Below, in pieces: positions 34,817 to 43,313 of a stretch of DNA of 64,000 nt. A model generated the notes under the pieces. That model did no database searches. It saw only the letters and a list, made by a program, of their open reading frames with translations, and was not told the DNA's origin. The translations under genes and the position numbers were made by a program. Source of the stretch: Rhodoferax sp. TH121 (lineage in GTDB: Bacteria > Pseudomonadota > Gammaproteobacteria > Burkholderiales > Burkholderiaceae_C); NCBI RefSeq assembly GCF_002251855.1, contig NZ_NOXW01000019.1, forward strand, positions 62,001 through 126,000. Direction: 5' to 3'. Every line of letters starts with the position of its first letter. Position 1 is the first letter of the stretch.

Positions 34817-36067
34817 ATGTTGAAGCTTTCTAAACTCGCCACCGCTGTGGCTCTCGTGGTTGCTGGTTCGGCCGCTGTGGCTGGTGAAGTGGAAGTCCTG
34901 CACTACTGGACATCCGGCGGTGAAGCCAAGTCGGTTGCTGAACTGAAGAAGATCATGCAAGCCAAGGGTCACGTCTGGAAAGACTTCGCAGTGGCTGGCG
35001 GCGCTGGCGACAACGCTGCGACCGTGTTGAAGAGCCGTGTGGTGAGCGGCAATCCTCCCGCTGCTGCCCAAATCAAGGGCCCCGCCATCCAAGAGTGGGC
35101 TGCTGAAGGCGTGCTGGCCAACCTGGACGCCACTGCCAAGGCCGAAAAGTGGGATGAACTGCTGCCCAAGGTCGTGGCTGACGTCATGAAGTACAAGGGC
35201 AATTACGTGGCTGCCCCAGTGAACGTGCACCGCGTGAACTGGATGTGGGCGAACTCCGCTGTCTTGAAAAAGGCTGGCGTGACTTCCACACCCAAGACCT
35301 GGGACGAGTTCTTCGCAGCCGCTGAAAAGGTCAAGAAGGCTGGCTTGATCCCCGTGGCACACGGTGGCCAGAACTGGCAAGACTTCACCACCTTTGAGTC
35401 CGTGGCTCTGGGCGTGGGCGGCACCAAGTTCTACAACGACGCGCTGATCAAGCTGGACGAAAAAGCGCTGACCAGCGCCACCATGACCAAGGTTCTGGAA
35501 ACTTTCCGCAAGATCAAGGGTTACACCGACGCAGCCGCTCCTGGCCGCGACTGGAACCTGGCCACCGCCATGGTGATCCAGGAAAAGGCAGCCTTCCAGT
35601 TCATGGGTGACTGGGCCAAGGGTGAGTTCTCTGCCGCTGGCAAGGTGCCTGGCAAGGACTACATCTGCGCTGCAGCTCCTGGCACCTCCAACGCTTACAC
35701 CTTCAACGTGGACTCCTTCGCCATGTACAAGCTCAAGGACGCTGGTGCCCAAAAGGCCCAAGGCGATCTGGCTGCTTCCATCATGGGCACCGAGTTCCAA
35801 GAAGTGTTCAACCTGAACAAGGGTTCCATCCCTGTGCGTTTGAACATGAAGATGGACAAGTTTGACGACTGCGCCAAAACGTCCGCCAAGGACTTCGTGG
35901 ACACCGCCAAGTCCGGTGGCCTGGTACCCTCCGTGGCCCACGGCATGGCCATCAAGCCCGCTGCTGAAGGCGCGATCAAGGATGCCGTGTCCCAGTTCTG
36001 GAACGACGACAAGATCTCTGTGGCTGACGGTGTGAAGAACATCGCCAAGGCTGCTGCGACCAAGTAA
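34817..36067 (+). CDS. Sugar ABC transporter substrate-binding protein 1 (glucose/mannose type)
   Basis: 416 residues; signal peptide MLKLSKLATAVALVVAGSAA with cleavage near AVA-GE. The mature protein starts GEVEVLHYWTSGGEAKSV, the pattern of GtsA-like glucose/mannose binding proteins in the MalE-type cluster. Paired cysteines lie at YICAA and DDCAKT. Codon use is strongly biased (CTG, AAG, GCT), as in highly expressed genes. Followed by two stem-loops and then a second, closely related binding protein. Confidence 0.92.
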   Translation: MLKLSKLATAVALVVAGSAAVAGEVEVLHYWTSGGEAKSVAELKKIMQAKGHVWKDFAVAGGAGDNAATVLKSRVVSGNPPAAAQIKGPAIQEWAAEGVLANLDATAKAEKWDELLPKVVADVMKYKGNYVAAPVNVHRVNWMWANSAVLKKAGVTSTPKTWDEFFAAAEKVKKAGLIPVAHGGQNWQDFTTFESVALGVGGTKFYNDALIKLDEKALTSATMTKVLETFRKIKGYTDAAAPGRDWNLATAMVIQEKAAFQFMGDWAKGEFSAAGKVPGKDYICAAAPGTSNAYTFNVDSFAMYKLKDAGAQKAQGDLAASIMGTEFQEVFNLNKGSIPVRLNMKMDKFDDCAKTSAKDFVDTAKSGGLVPSVAHGMAIKPAAEGAIKDAVSQFWNDDKISVADGVKNIAKAAATK

Positions 36068-36073
36068 GTCGTG

Positions 36074-36135
36074 CTGGCGCGCAGGCGCCAGTTTCTTGCC
36101 AAGCAAACGCCCCATCCCTCCACGGGGGTGGGGCT
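36074..36135 (+). promoter_or_regulatory. Two stem-loops between the binding-protein genes
   Basis: CTGGCGC-GCAG-GCGCCAG (36074-36091) followed by TTTCTTG, then GCCCCA...TGGGGC (about 36110-36135). Such structures after binding-protein genes usually stabilise the upstream mRNA or partly terminate, giving more binding protein than permease. Confidence 0.6.
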
Positions 36136-36174
36136 GTTTCAAGTTTGGGCGTCCCTTTCCACGAGTGCATCCCC

Positions 36175-37437
36175 ATGTCATTCCAATCCTCTTTGCGTTG
36201 CCTGTGGGCCGGTGTGGCCTTGTGTGCTGGTGCGAGCCTGTGGGCGGGCGAGGTGGAGGTGCTCCACTACTGGACATCCGGTGGAGAGGCCAAGTCGGTG
36301 GCGGAACTCAAGGGCATGATGGCCCAGCGTGGCCACACCTGGCGTGACTTCACCGTCACCGGCGGTGGCGGGCAAAACGCCATGGCGGTGCTCAAGCAGC
36401 GTGTGCTGGTGGGCAATGCGCCGGCTGCGGCCAACATCAAGGGGCCCGCGATTCAGGAATGGGCCGAACTCAATGTGCTGACCAGCCTGGATGCGATGGC
36501 ATCGTTTGAAAAGTGGGACGAGGTCTTGCCCAAGGTGGTGGCAGACCAAATGAAATACAAAGGCCGTTACGTGGCGGTCCCCGTGAACGTGCACCGCGTG
36601 AACTGGCTGTGGGCCAACTCCGCAGTGCTGAAGAAGGCAGGCGTTGCCGCACTGCCCAAAACCTACGACGAATTTTTTGCAGCCGCCGACAAGATCAAAG
36701 CGGCTGGTTTCACCCCCGTGGCCCATGGTGGCCAGGACTGGCAAGACTTCACGGTGTTCGAGTCCGTGGTCTTGGGCGTGGGCGGCGCTGCGTTCTATGA
36801 CAAAGCCTTGGTGAAGCTGGACCGCGCAGCCCTCAATAGCGACGAGATGAAAAAGTCTCTGGAGGTGTTTCGCCGCATCAAGGGCTACACCGATGACAAG
36901 TCGCTGGGCCGCGACTGGAATGTGACCACCGAGATGGTCATCAACGGCAAGGCCGGTTTCCAGTTCATGGGCGACTGGGCCAAAGGTGAGTTCTTGGCCG
37001 CCGGCCAGACGCCGGGCAAGGACTTTACCTGTTCGGCAGCGCCCGGCACTGACAAGGCCTACACCTTCAATGTGGATTCCTTTGCCATGTTCCAGCTCAA
37101 GGGCTGGGAGGCGCAAAAGGCCCAAGGCTACCTGGCTTACCTGCTGATGGGCAAGGACTTCCAGGAGAAGTTCAACTTGCGCAAGGGTTCCATCCCGGTG
37201 CGCTTGGGCATGCCCATGGACAAATTTGACGACTGCGCCAAGACGTCCAGCAAGGACTTTGTAGCCACATCCGCCAGCGGAACCCTGGTGCCCTCGGTAG
37301 CCCACGGCATGGCACTGTCTTCATCGCAGCAGGCCACCATGCGGACCGCGGTGTCCGAGTTCTGGAACAACGACAAATTGACAGTGGCTGAAACACTGTC
37401 CAAGCTGCAGGCAGTGGCCGCCCCCAAGCAGAAATGA
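36175..37437 (+). CDS. Sugar ABC transporter substrate-binding protein 2 (tandem paralogue)
   Basis: 420 residues with its own signal peptide (LRCLWAGVALCAGASLWA-GE). Aligned by eye to protein 1 it is identical at roughly two thirds of mature positions, including EVEVLHYWTSGGEAKSVAEL, PVNVHRVNW, GRDWN, FQFMGDWAKGEF and KFDDCAKTS. Codon use is less biased than in protein 1. Its stop overlaps the first permease start (ATGA, 37434). Tandem duplication within the operon suggests either a second ligand or altered affinity. Confidence 0.92.
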   Translation: MSFQSSLRCLWAGVALCAGASLWAGEVEVLHYWTSGGEAKSVAELKGMMAQRGHTWRDFTVTGGGGQNAMAVLKQRVLVGNAPAAANIKGPAIQEWAELNVLTSLDAMASFEKWDEVLPKVVADQMKYKGRYVAVPVNVHRVNWLWANSAVLKKAGVAALPKTYDEFFAAADKIKAAGFTPVAHGGQDWQDFTVFESVVLGVGGAAFYDKALVKLDRAALNSDEMKKSLEVFRRIKGYTDDKSLGRDWNVTTEMVINGKAGFQFMGDWAKGEFLAAGQTPGKDFTCSAAPGTDKAYTFNVDSFAMFQLKGWEAQKAQGYLAYLLMGKDFQEKFNLRKGSIPVRLGMPMDKFDDCAKTSSKDFVATSASGTLVPSVAHGMALSSSQQATMRTAVSEFWNNDKLTVAETLSKLQAVAAPKQK

Positions 37438-38321
37438 AACGTATGAAAACCCTTGAAAACATCCTACCCAAGCTGGTGATCGCCCCGGGCTTTGTGCTCG
37501 GCTTCGCCTTCATCTATGGCTTCATGATCTGGAACGGCGTGCTCTCCGTCACCGGCTCGCGCATGCTGCCCAACTACGAAGAGTTCGTGGGGCTGGAGCA
37601 GTACGTGCGCCTGTGGGAAATGGACCGCTGGTACGTGGCGCTCAAAAACCTGGGCCTGTTCAGCGTGTTGTACGTCGGTGGCTCCATGATTTTGGGCATG
37701 GGCCTGGCGATTTTTCTGGACCAGAAAATCCGCTTTGAAGGCGTGCTGCGCACCGTGTACCTGTACCCCATGGCGCTGTCCTTCATCGTGACAGGCACCG
37801 CCTGGAAGTGGATTCTGAACCCCAGCTTGGGGCTGGAAAAACTCATGCACGATTTGGGCTGGGCCAGCTTCAGTTTCGACTGGCTGGTGCAGTCTGATAC
37901 CGCCATCTACTGCGTGGTGATTGCCGGCATTTGGCAGTCCGCCGGATTTGCCATGGCCTTGTCGCTGGCCGGCCTGCGCGGCATTGACGACAGCATCATC
38001 AAAGCCGCCCAGATCGACGGCGCTTCGCTGCCCCGCATCTACTGGCGCATCATTTTGCCCATCCTGCGCCCCGTGGTGTTCTCTACGGTGCTGGTGCTGT
38101 CGCACCTCTCCATCAAGAGTTTTGACTTGGTGATGGCGCTCACTTCGGGCGGCCCCGGCTTCTCGTCGGACGTACCCGCCACTTTCATGTACACCATGAG
38201 CTTCACGCGTGGTCAGATTGGCTTGGGTGCCGCCAGCGCCACCATGATGCTGGCCTTTGTGGCCGCCCTCGTCGTGCCGTACCTTTACAGCGAACTGCGT
38301 TCCAAGCCGCACGATCGCTAA
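37434..38321 (+). CDS. Sugar ABC transporter permease 1 (MalF/UgpA-like)
   Basis: 295 residues, six membrane helices. The cytoplasmic coupling loop is IKAAQIDGASLPRIYWRIIL (EAA-type motif). The early part has FVLGFAFIYGFMIWNGVLS and YLYPMALSFIVTGTAWKWI. Forms the inner-membrane pore with permease 2. Translationally coupled to binding protein 2; an ATG at 37443 is an alternative start. Confidence 0.92.
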   Translation: MKRMKTLENILPKLVIAPGFVLGFAFIYGFMIWNGVLSVTGSRMLPNYEEFVGLEQYVRLWEMDRWYVALKNLGLFSVLYVGGSMILGMGLAIFLDQKIRFEGVLRTVYLYPMALSFIVTGTAWKWILNPSLGLEKLMHDLGWASFSFDWLVQSDTAIYCVVIAGIWQSAGFAMALSLAGLRGIDDSIIKAAQIDGASLPRIYWRIILPILRPVVFSTVLVLSHLSIKSFDLVMALTSGGPGFSSDVPATFMYTMSFTRGQIGLGAASATMMLAFVAALVVPYLYSELRSKPHDR

Positions 38322-38352
38322 TCCACGACCGTTCCACCACGATCGCACACCT

Positions 38353-39207
38353 ATGTTGTCCAAAAATCTTCCCCGCATCCTCATCTACGGCGTTCTGCTG
38401 ATCGCCGCAGCCTTCTTCCTCGCACCGCTCTATGTGATGCTGGCCACGTCCTTCAAGGACGCCGAGCAGATCCGCTCCGGCAACCTGCTGAGCTTGCCGC
38501 ACGGGCTGAACTTCGAGTCCTGGCAGCTGGCCTGGTCCAGTGCTTGCACGGGTGTGGACTGCCGCGGCCTGCAGCCTTACTTCGTCAACTCCGTCATCAT
38601 GGCGGTGCCTGCGGTGATCATCTCCACCGCCTGGGGCGCCATCAACGGCTACGTGCTGAGCATGTGGAAGTTCAAGGGCAGCGAAGTGCTGTTTGGCTTC
38701 ATGCTGTTCGGCGTGTTCATGCCCTTCCAGGTGGTGCTCTTGCCCATGAGCCAGGTGCTGGGTTTCCTGGGGCTGTCCAGCTCTTTGGGCGGCCTGGTGC
38801 TGGTGCACTGCATTGCCGGTTTGGCTGGTACCACGCTGTTCTTCCGCAACTACTACACCGCCATCCCCAAAGAACTGGTGAACGCTGCGCGCATTGACGG
38901 TGCCGGCTTCTGGCGCATCTTCTTCCGCATCGTGGTGCCCATGTCCACGCCCATCCTGATGGTGACCCTCATCTGGCAATTCACCAACATCTGGAACGAC
39001 TTCCTGTTTGGCGTGGCCTTCAGCGGCGCCGATAGCAAGCCCATCACCGTGGGCCTGAACAACATGGCCAACACCTCCAGCAGCGTCAAGAGCTACAACG
39101 TCGACATGGCTGCGGCCGTGATTGCTGGTCTCCCCACCATGCTGGTCTACGTACTCGCAGGTCAATACTTCGTGAAAGGTCTCACCGCCGGCGCGGTGAA
39201 AGGATAA
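38353..39207 (+). CDS. Sugar ABC transporter permease 2 (MalG/UgpE-like)
   Basis: 284 residues, six helices, from ATG 38353 (MLSKNLPRILIYGVLL). Coupling loop PKELVNAARIDGAGFWRIFF. A Cys-containing periplasmic insertion (SSACTGVDCRGLQPYF) after the first helix is characteristic of glucose/mannose-type (GtsC-like) permeases. Four bp separate it from the ATPase gene. Confidence 0.92.
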   Translation: MLSKNLPRILIYGVLLIAAAFFLAPLYVMLATSFKDAEQIRSGNLLSLPHGLNFESWQLAWSSACTGVDCRGLQPYFVNSVIMAVPAVIISTAWGAINGYVLSMWKFKGSEVLFGFMLFGVFMPFQVVLLPMSQVLGFLGLSSSLGGLVLVHCIAGLAGTTLFFRNYYTAIPKELVNAARIDGAGFWRIFFRIVVPMSTPILMVTLIWQFTNIWNDFLFGVAFSGADSKPITVGLNNMANTSSSVKSYNVDMAAAVIAGLPTMLVYVLAGQYFVKGLTAGAVKG

Positions 39208-39211
39208 AAAA

Positions 39212-40285
39212 ATGGCAGCTTCTCTCCAAATCGCAGGCATCCGCAAAGTTTTCGGCAAAGGCGACAAAGCCGTTGAAGTCCTCAAAAAGATCGAAATCGA
39301 CGTCGCCCCAGGCGAATTCCTGATCCTGGTCGGACCCTCCGGCTGCGGCAAGTCCACCTTGCTCAACATCATTGCCGGGCTTGAAGAGCCGTCCGAAGGC
39401 GAACTGCGCATTGCCGGCAAAAACGTGGTGGGCGTAGCCCCCGCGCAGCGCGACATTGCCATGGTGTTCCAGAGCTACGCGCTCTATCCCACCATGAGCG
39501 TGGCCGACAACATCGGCTTCGCCCTGGAAATGCGCAAGGTGCCCGTGGAGGAGCGCAAAAAGCGGATCGCCGAAGTAGCGGCCATGCTGCAAATCGAACA
39601 CCTGCTGGACCGCCGCCCCGCGCAGCTGTCCGGTGGCCAGCGCCAGCGTGTGGCCATGGGCCGCGCTTTGGCACGCGACCCCCAGCTCTTCTTGTTTGAC
39701 GAGCCGCTGTCCAACCTGGACGCCAAGCTCCGCGTGGAAATGCGCGCCGAAATCAAGCGCTTGCACCAGGTCTCTGGCATCACCAGCGTCTATGTGACGC
39801 ACGACCAGATCGAGGCCATGACCCTGGGCAGCCGCATTGCGGTGATGAAGGACGGCATCCTGCAACAAATCGGCACACCCGACGACATCTACAACCGCCC
39901 GGCCAACACCTATGTGGCCACCTTTATCGGTTCGCCCACCATGAACCTGATCAAAGGCCATGTGGAAGTGCCCGGTGCCCAAGGCCGCTTCAGCTTCAAT
40001 GGCAGCAGCCTGGACTTGGCTACTCCTGCTAAGGGTGACGCCACCTTGGGCGTGCGTCCGGAGCACATTGAGCTGGTGGCTGATGCCTCCTGGCGCGGTG
40101 AAGTGATGGTGGTGGAGCCTACCGGTGCGGATACCTATGTGGTGGTGAAGACTGCGGCCGGCGACGTGACCGTGCGCACTGCGCCCAGCGCCCAGTGGAA
40201 GGCGGGTGACCAGGTCGGTTTGCGCGTCAGCCCCGCGAATACCAACTGGTTTAACACTGCGACGGGTGTGCGTTTGGACGTGTAA
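39212..40285 (+). CDS. Sugar ABC transporter ATP-binding protein (MalK/UgpC-like)
   Basis: 357 residues. Walker A GPSGCGKSTLLN (about 41), Q-loop FQSYALYP, signature LSGGQRQRVAMGRAL (about 139), Walker B LFLFDEPLSNLD and H-loop YVTHDQIEAMTLG. The C-terminal regulatory OB-like domain (GVRPEHIELVADA, WKAGDQVGLRVSP) marks the CUT1 sugar class. Last gene of the operon; a strong terminator follows. Confidence 0.95.
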   Translation: MAASLQIAGIRKVFGKGDKAVEVLKKIEIDVAPGEFLILVGPSGCGKSTLLNIIAGLEEPSEGELRIAGKNVVGVAPAQRDIAMVFQSYALYPTMSVADNIGFALEMRKVPVEERKKRIAEVAAMLQIEHLLDRRPAQLSGGQRQRVAMGRALARDPQLFLFDEPLSNLDAKLRVEMRAEIKRLHQVSGITSVYVTHDQIEAMTLGSRIAVMKDGILQQIGTPDDIYNRPANTYVATFIGSPTMNLIKGHVEVPGAQGRFSFNGSSLDLATPAKGDATLGVRPEHIELVADASWRGEVMVVEPTGADTYVVVKTAAGDVTVRTAPSAQWKAGDQVGLRVSPANTNWFNTATGVRLDV

Positions 40286-40303
40286 TTCCGAAGCCTGAAA
40301 ACT

Positions 40304-40346
40304 AAAGCGCCGGGCTGTCCGCTGGGATAGCCCGGCGCTTTTTTAT
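40304..40346 (+). terminator. Terminator of the sugar operon
   Basis: AAAGCGCCGGGCT (40304-40316) and AGCCCGGCGCTTT (40329-40341) form a perfect 13-bp stem followed by TTTTATTT. Confidence 0.9.
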
Positions 40347-40392
40347 TTCTTCAAAAGACTGATTGCTGACTTTCGCTGTGCTCAAAAGGAGT

Positions 40393-40464
40393 CGTTAACG
40401 TTTGACATGAAAGGCGGCGCGAGGGCGCAGCCCTTTTGACGTCCTCTCGATGGAGGGGTTGGGC
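40393..40464 (-). repeat. attC-like site A
   Basis: Read on the minus strand it begins GCCCAAC, which fits the integron R'' box RYYYAAC, and ends CAAACGTTAACG, where GTT is right but the rest departs from GTTRRRY. Inner arms GACATGAAAGG and CCCTTTTGACGTC pair imperfectly around a G/C hairpin (GGGCGCAGCCC region). Length 72 nt is in the attC range. AGTCGTTAACGTTTGA (40390-40405) recurs exactly at site B. Confidence 0.45.
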
Positions 40465-40476
40465 TGCACTTGGAGC

Positions 40477-40863
40477 CTAGGCAGGAGTCTCATGCTCGTA
40501 GTAGACGTCAAGAGATCGGGGGCTCTGCGCAAATAGTTCCTCTGCAACGCGCGAAATTGCACTTACCAAGTGTTCCTTGCTTGCACCTTTGATCCGGAGG
40601 CAAGCGAGACGTCCGTCGCACCAATCAATGAATTGACCCTGTTCGAACTCAACGAGCAACGAAGCCAGTCGGTTTTCGGGAGGCTCCCGGTCTGTATATG
40701 CAAAGTCGAAGTAAGGATCTGACTGACCAAACAACGGATAGATATGAACCCAAAAATCTCCTCCCGGGAATCGCAACTCAACATGTCTGTATCGCCAAGC
40801 CTCTGACGAGATCATAAGTTCCACGGCATCGAAGACGGTTCGGCATTCAGGGAGGTGGATCAT
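40477..40863 (-). CDS. Orphan cassette-like hypothetical protein
   Basis: 128 residues, acidic, soluble, no signal or membrane segment; sequence such as FPGGDFWVHIYPLFGQSDPYFDF and VEFEQGQFIDWCDGRLACLRIKG does not match a family I recognise. Base composition is visibly lower in GC than the neighbouring operons. It is followed (minus strand) within 13 bp by an attC-like palindrome, and 661 bp separate the shared 16-mers of sites A and B, a normal size for one gene cassette. Confidence 0.6.
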   Translation of the reverse strand: MIHLPECRTVFDAVELMISSEAWRYRHVELRFPGGDFWVHIYPLFGQSDPYFDFAYTDREPPENRLASLLVEFEQGQFIDWCDGRLACLRIKGASKEHLVSAISRVAEELFAQSPRSLDVYYEHETPA

Positions 40864-41053
40864 TGAACTTATGCCTGCTCGGCAAGCTAGTCTCCAGGGG
40901 ACGTCATTACTGCTTTTGTGCAGCCTAACGAATAATGTACGGACGGGTCAACGAAGCGTATCAGACTAAAACCGGCTGCTAGATGACCGTTCTCGGCCAG
41001 AAACGCAGGCGTCTACAGACTGACTGAAGACATTTGGTGCGTTCCAAAGCAGT

Positions 41054-41116
41054 CGTTAACGTTTGAACTCACCTGACTGCGCAGCTTGTCGGGTAGTCCG
41101 GTGGAATGAGTTAGAA
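41054..41116 (-). repeat. attC-like site B
   Basis: Minus-strand reading: TTCTAACTCATTCCACCGG at one end and GAGTTCAAACGTTAACG at the other. AACTCA pairs with TGAGTT, and GGACT/AGTC-like segments continue the arm with small bulges. The TAA stop of the upstream cassette-like gene (41111-41113) lies inside the R''-like box, as is common in integron cassettes. A perfect GTTAGGC box (minus strand, 40923-40929) also lies further on. Confidence 0.45.
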
Positions 41117-41710
41117 ATCGTACTCATCAAAGCCCTCTACGCCGAGATCTTCAAGAACTACAAAATGCCATGGCATTGGGTCATCAAGGGGGATTTCCAG
41201 TAAAGCACTAGTGGTTGCAACTTCATCAATATGCTCTTGGTGAAATCGTCGCTCCCACGCCCTGGTCGGAACCACAAAGGTGGTTTCCGATGGCTCAAGC
41301 GCTAATGAGTCAGTTTGAATTCGCCACTCGCGCTCCCAAGTGTGATCGACATTTCTGTGGGGTTCATAACGAACATGTCGGAACTTTTGAGCATCCGACA
41401 ATAGATCGTATTCGTCGTGAGCTTGATAGATGACTGGGCGTCCGCCTTTTTGAAAGAGCCATGACTTGCTCACTATCACACCAAACGGTGAATAGCGCAT
41501 TCCATTCTCGGGAGGAGCTGCAAGAGCTTGCGTCAAAACACCTAATGGAGCTTCGCTAAAGCAAACGCAGTTGACGCCACCACGTATGTATCCATTTGAC
41601 CCAATCAATGCTCTCTCGCGAACAATAGATTGAAAATTTAGTGCTGCCTCTTGAGGAGAAGTACCTCGCGTTAGATGGACAAGCCGATTTGAAAGGTCGC
41701 CACGGATCAT
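41111..41710 (-). CDS. Orphan cassette-like protein, possible ADP-ribosyltransferase/abortive-infection fold
   Basis: 199 residues from ATG 41710 (MIRGDLSNRLVHLTRGTSP); a GTG at 41743 is less likely. Features: N-terminal LVHLTRG, CVCFSEAPLGVL, YSPFGVIVSKSWLF, GGRPVIYQ and HTWEREWRI. This spacing of an H-x-T motif, a CFSE strand, a PVIY strand and a late Glu recalls AbiGi/DarT-like phage-defence proteins, from memory and not verified. Lower GC than neighbours; no partner toxin or antitoxin gene is evident. Confidence 0.6.
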   Translation of the reverse strand: MIRGDLSNRLVHLTRGTSPQEAALNFQSIVRERALIGSNGYIRGGVNCVCFSEAPLGVLTQALAAPPENGMRYSPFGVIVSKSWLFQKGGRPVIYQAHDEYDLLSDAQKFRHVRYEPHRNVDHTWEREWRIQTDSLALEPSETTFVVPTRAWERRFHQEHIDEVATTSALLEIPLDDPMPWHFVVLEDLGVEGFDEYDF

Positions 41711-41936
41711 TGAATTTCTACCGTAATTGATACCGCAAAGCACTGCGGGATAGAGTGGGATTGTGATCTATCAAAAATGGCATTTTTCATATCCAGCTTG
41801 AGGAGTCCGATCTCATAAAAATACCGACAAACCTCGCAGACTGTCAGCTCTAATGTTTTGATGAATCAGCTAGGCCCTGAACATCCCCATTCGGGTGAAT
41901 TTGTGAATGTCGGCTTCCGCCGCAAAGCAGCCCCCA

Positions 41937-43313
41937 TCACCCCTGCAGCGGCAACTGCAAACTAATCGTCAGCCCATGCGGCAGCGTGGTCCGCGCCGTG
42001 GCCGTGCCGCGGTGCCGCTTGGCTATTTCGGCCACGATGGAGAGGCCTAGGCCGCAGCCGCCAGGCAGTTCACTGGCGCGCCAGAAGCGTTCAAAGACGC
42101 GTTCCAGGTGCTCGGCAGACAGGCCCGGGCCGGTGTCTTCCACTTCCAGGATGCAGTGGCCGTCGCGCACCTCAGTGCGCAGGGTCACGTTGCTACCTTT
42201 TCCCGCGTAGCGCAGGGCGTTGTCGATCAGGTTGCTCAGCACCTCGCGCAGCAGCAGTTTGTCCCCAGGCACCTGCACGGAGTCTTCGCCTTCGTAGCCC
42301 AAGTCCACCCCGGCGGCCACGGCGCGCGGTGTCCATTCGCGGGCGACTTCGCGGGCCAGTGCCGCCACGTCGACAGGGTGGAGGGTGACCTCGGCTTCGG
42401 TGCGTGCCAGGGATAGCAGCTGGTGCACCAGATGGGCGCTGCGCTGGGCGCCGGTGTGCACCTTGGCCAGGCGCTGTTGCAGGGCTTCGGGGTCTTTTTC
42501 TTGCATGGCCAGCTCGGTCTGGCTGATCAGGCCGGCCAGCGGCGTGCGCAGCTGGTGGGCGGCGTCATTGAGAAAGCGCTTTTCCTGGCTCAGGCTGCGG
42601 CGCAGCGTGGTGAGCAGCTGGTTCAGCGCGTTGGCCAGCGAGTGCACCTCTTCCGGCGCCTGTGTCATCTCGATGGGGGAGAGCGAAGCCGTGGTGCGGT
42701 GGGCCAGTTGGGCCTCCAGCCGCTCTAGCGGCGCCAGGCCGCGGCGTATGCCTTCATACACCAGCACGCTGAGCACGGCGCCCAAAATCAGCAGCGGGAA
42801 CAGCACGTCACGCACCAGCTCACGCGCAATGCGCTGCTGCACCACCAGGCTCTTGGCTACCTGCACGCGCATGCGTTGGTCGGTGAAGCCGTCGCCAAAA
42901 CTCAGGTCCATGGAGGCCACACGCATGGGCTTGCCGTCCAGCACCACTTCGTAGAGCAGCGGTTCGTTGCTGGGCACATGCAGGTCTGGCGTCATGCCGG
43001 GGATCTTGGTGTTGCCCAACAAAAAACTGCCGGGGGGGGATGACACCATGTAGGCGACACGGTCCTCAGGGTCCTGCTCGATGATGTCGCGCGCGGCGCG
43101 CGGAAAGTCCACCAGCAGGCCCGATCCCATGGGCTTGACCTGGCGCGCCAGCGAGCGCACCGATTGCGTCAGCGACTGGTCAATCGTCTTCTCGGCATAG
43201 GTCAGTGCCACGCGAAAGGCCAGCACCCCGCCCATGAGCCACAGCACCAGCTGGGGCAGCAGCAGCCACACCAGCAGTTGCCGCTTGAGCGAGAAGCGGG
43301 CCGGAACGTTCAT
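41937..43313 (-). CDS. Sensor histidine kinase, TctE-like
   Basis: 458 residues from ATG 43313. Helix 1 is near 14-36, a periplasmic 2CSK_N-type sensor domain follows, and helix 2 is near 168-188 (VLFPLLILGAVLSVLVYEG). The H-box is LNDAAHQLRTPLAGL (about 244), then N-box NLIDNALRYA, DTGPGLS and GCGLGLSIV. TctE-type kinases sense tricarboxylates and similar acids; no transporter gene is adjacent, so the signal is open. Start overlaps the regulator stop by ATGA. Confidence 0.9.
   Translation of the reverse strand: MNVPARFSLKRQLLVWLLLPQLVLWLMGGVLAFRVALTYAEKTIDQSLTQSVRSLARQVKPMGSGLLVDFPRAARDIIEQDPEDRVAYMVSSPPGSFLLGNTKIPGMTPDLHVPSNEPLLYEVVLDGKPMRVASMDLSFGDGFTDQRMRVQVAKSLVVQQRIARELVRDVLFPLLILGAVLSVLVYEGIRRGLAPLERLEAQLAHRTTASLSPIEMTQAPEEVHSLANALNQLLTTLRRSLSQEKRFLNDAAHQLRTPLAGLISQTELAMQEKDPEALQQRLAKVHTGAQRSAHLVHQLLSLARTEAEVTLHPVDVAALAREVAREWTPRAVAAGVDLGYEGEDSVQVPGDKLLLREVLSNLIDNALRYAGKGSNVTLRTEVRDGHCILEVEDTGPGLSAEHLERVFERFWRASELPGGCGLGLSIVAEIAKRHRGTATARTTLPHGLTISLQLPLQG

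Noticed and set aside
34616..36277. Long antisense frame over binding protein 1
   Set aside because: Arises from strong codon bias in the true gene.
40864..41053. A further gene between the two cassette-like genes
   Set aside because: No open frame with protein character or ribosome-binding site; stops occur in all frames.
41744..41936. Integron integrase or attI upstream of the cassettes
   Set aside because: No integrase-like coding sequence or attI-like repeat is visible in this gap, and the next gene is a histidine kinase.
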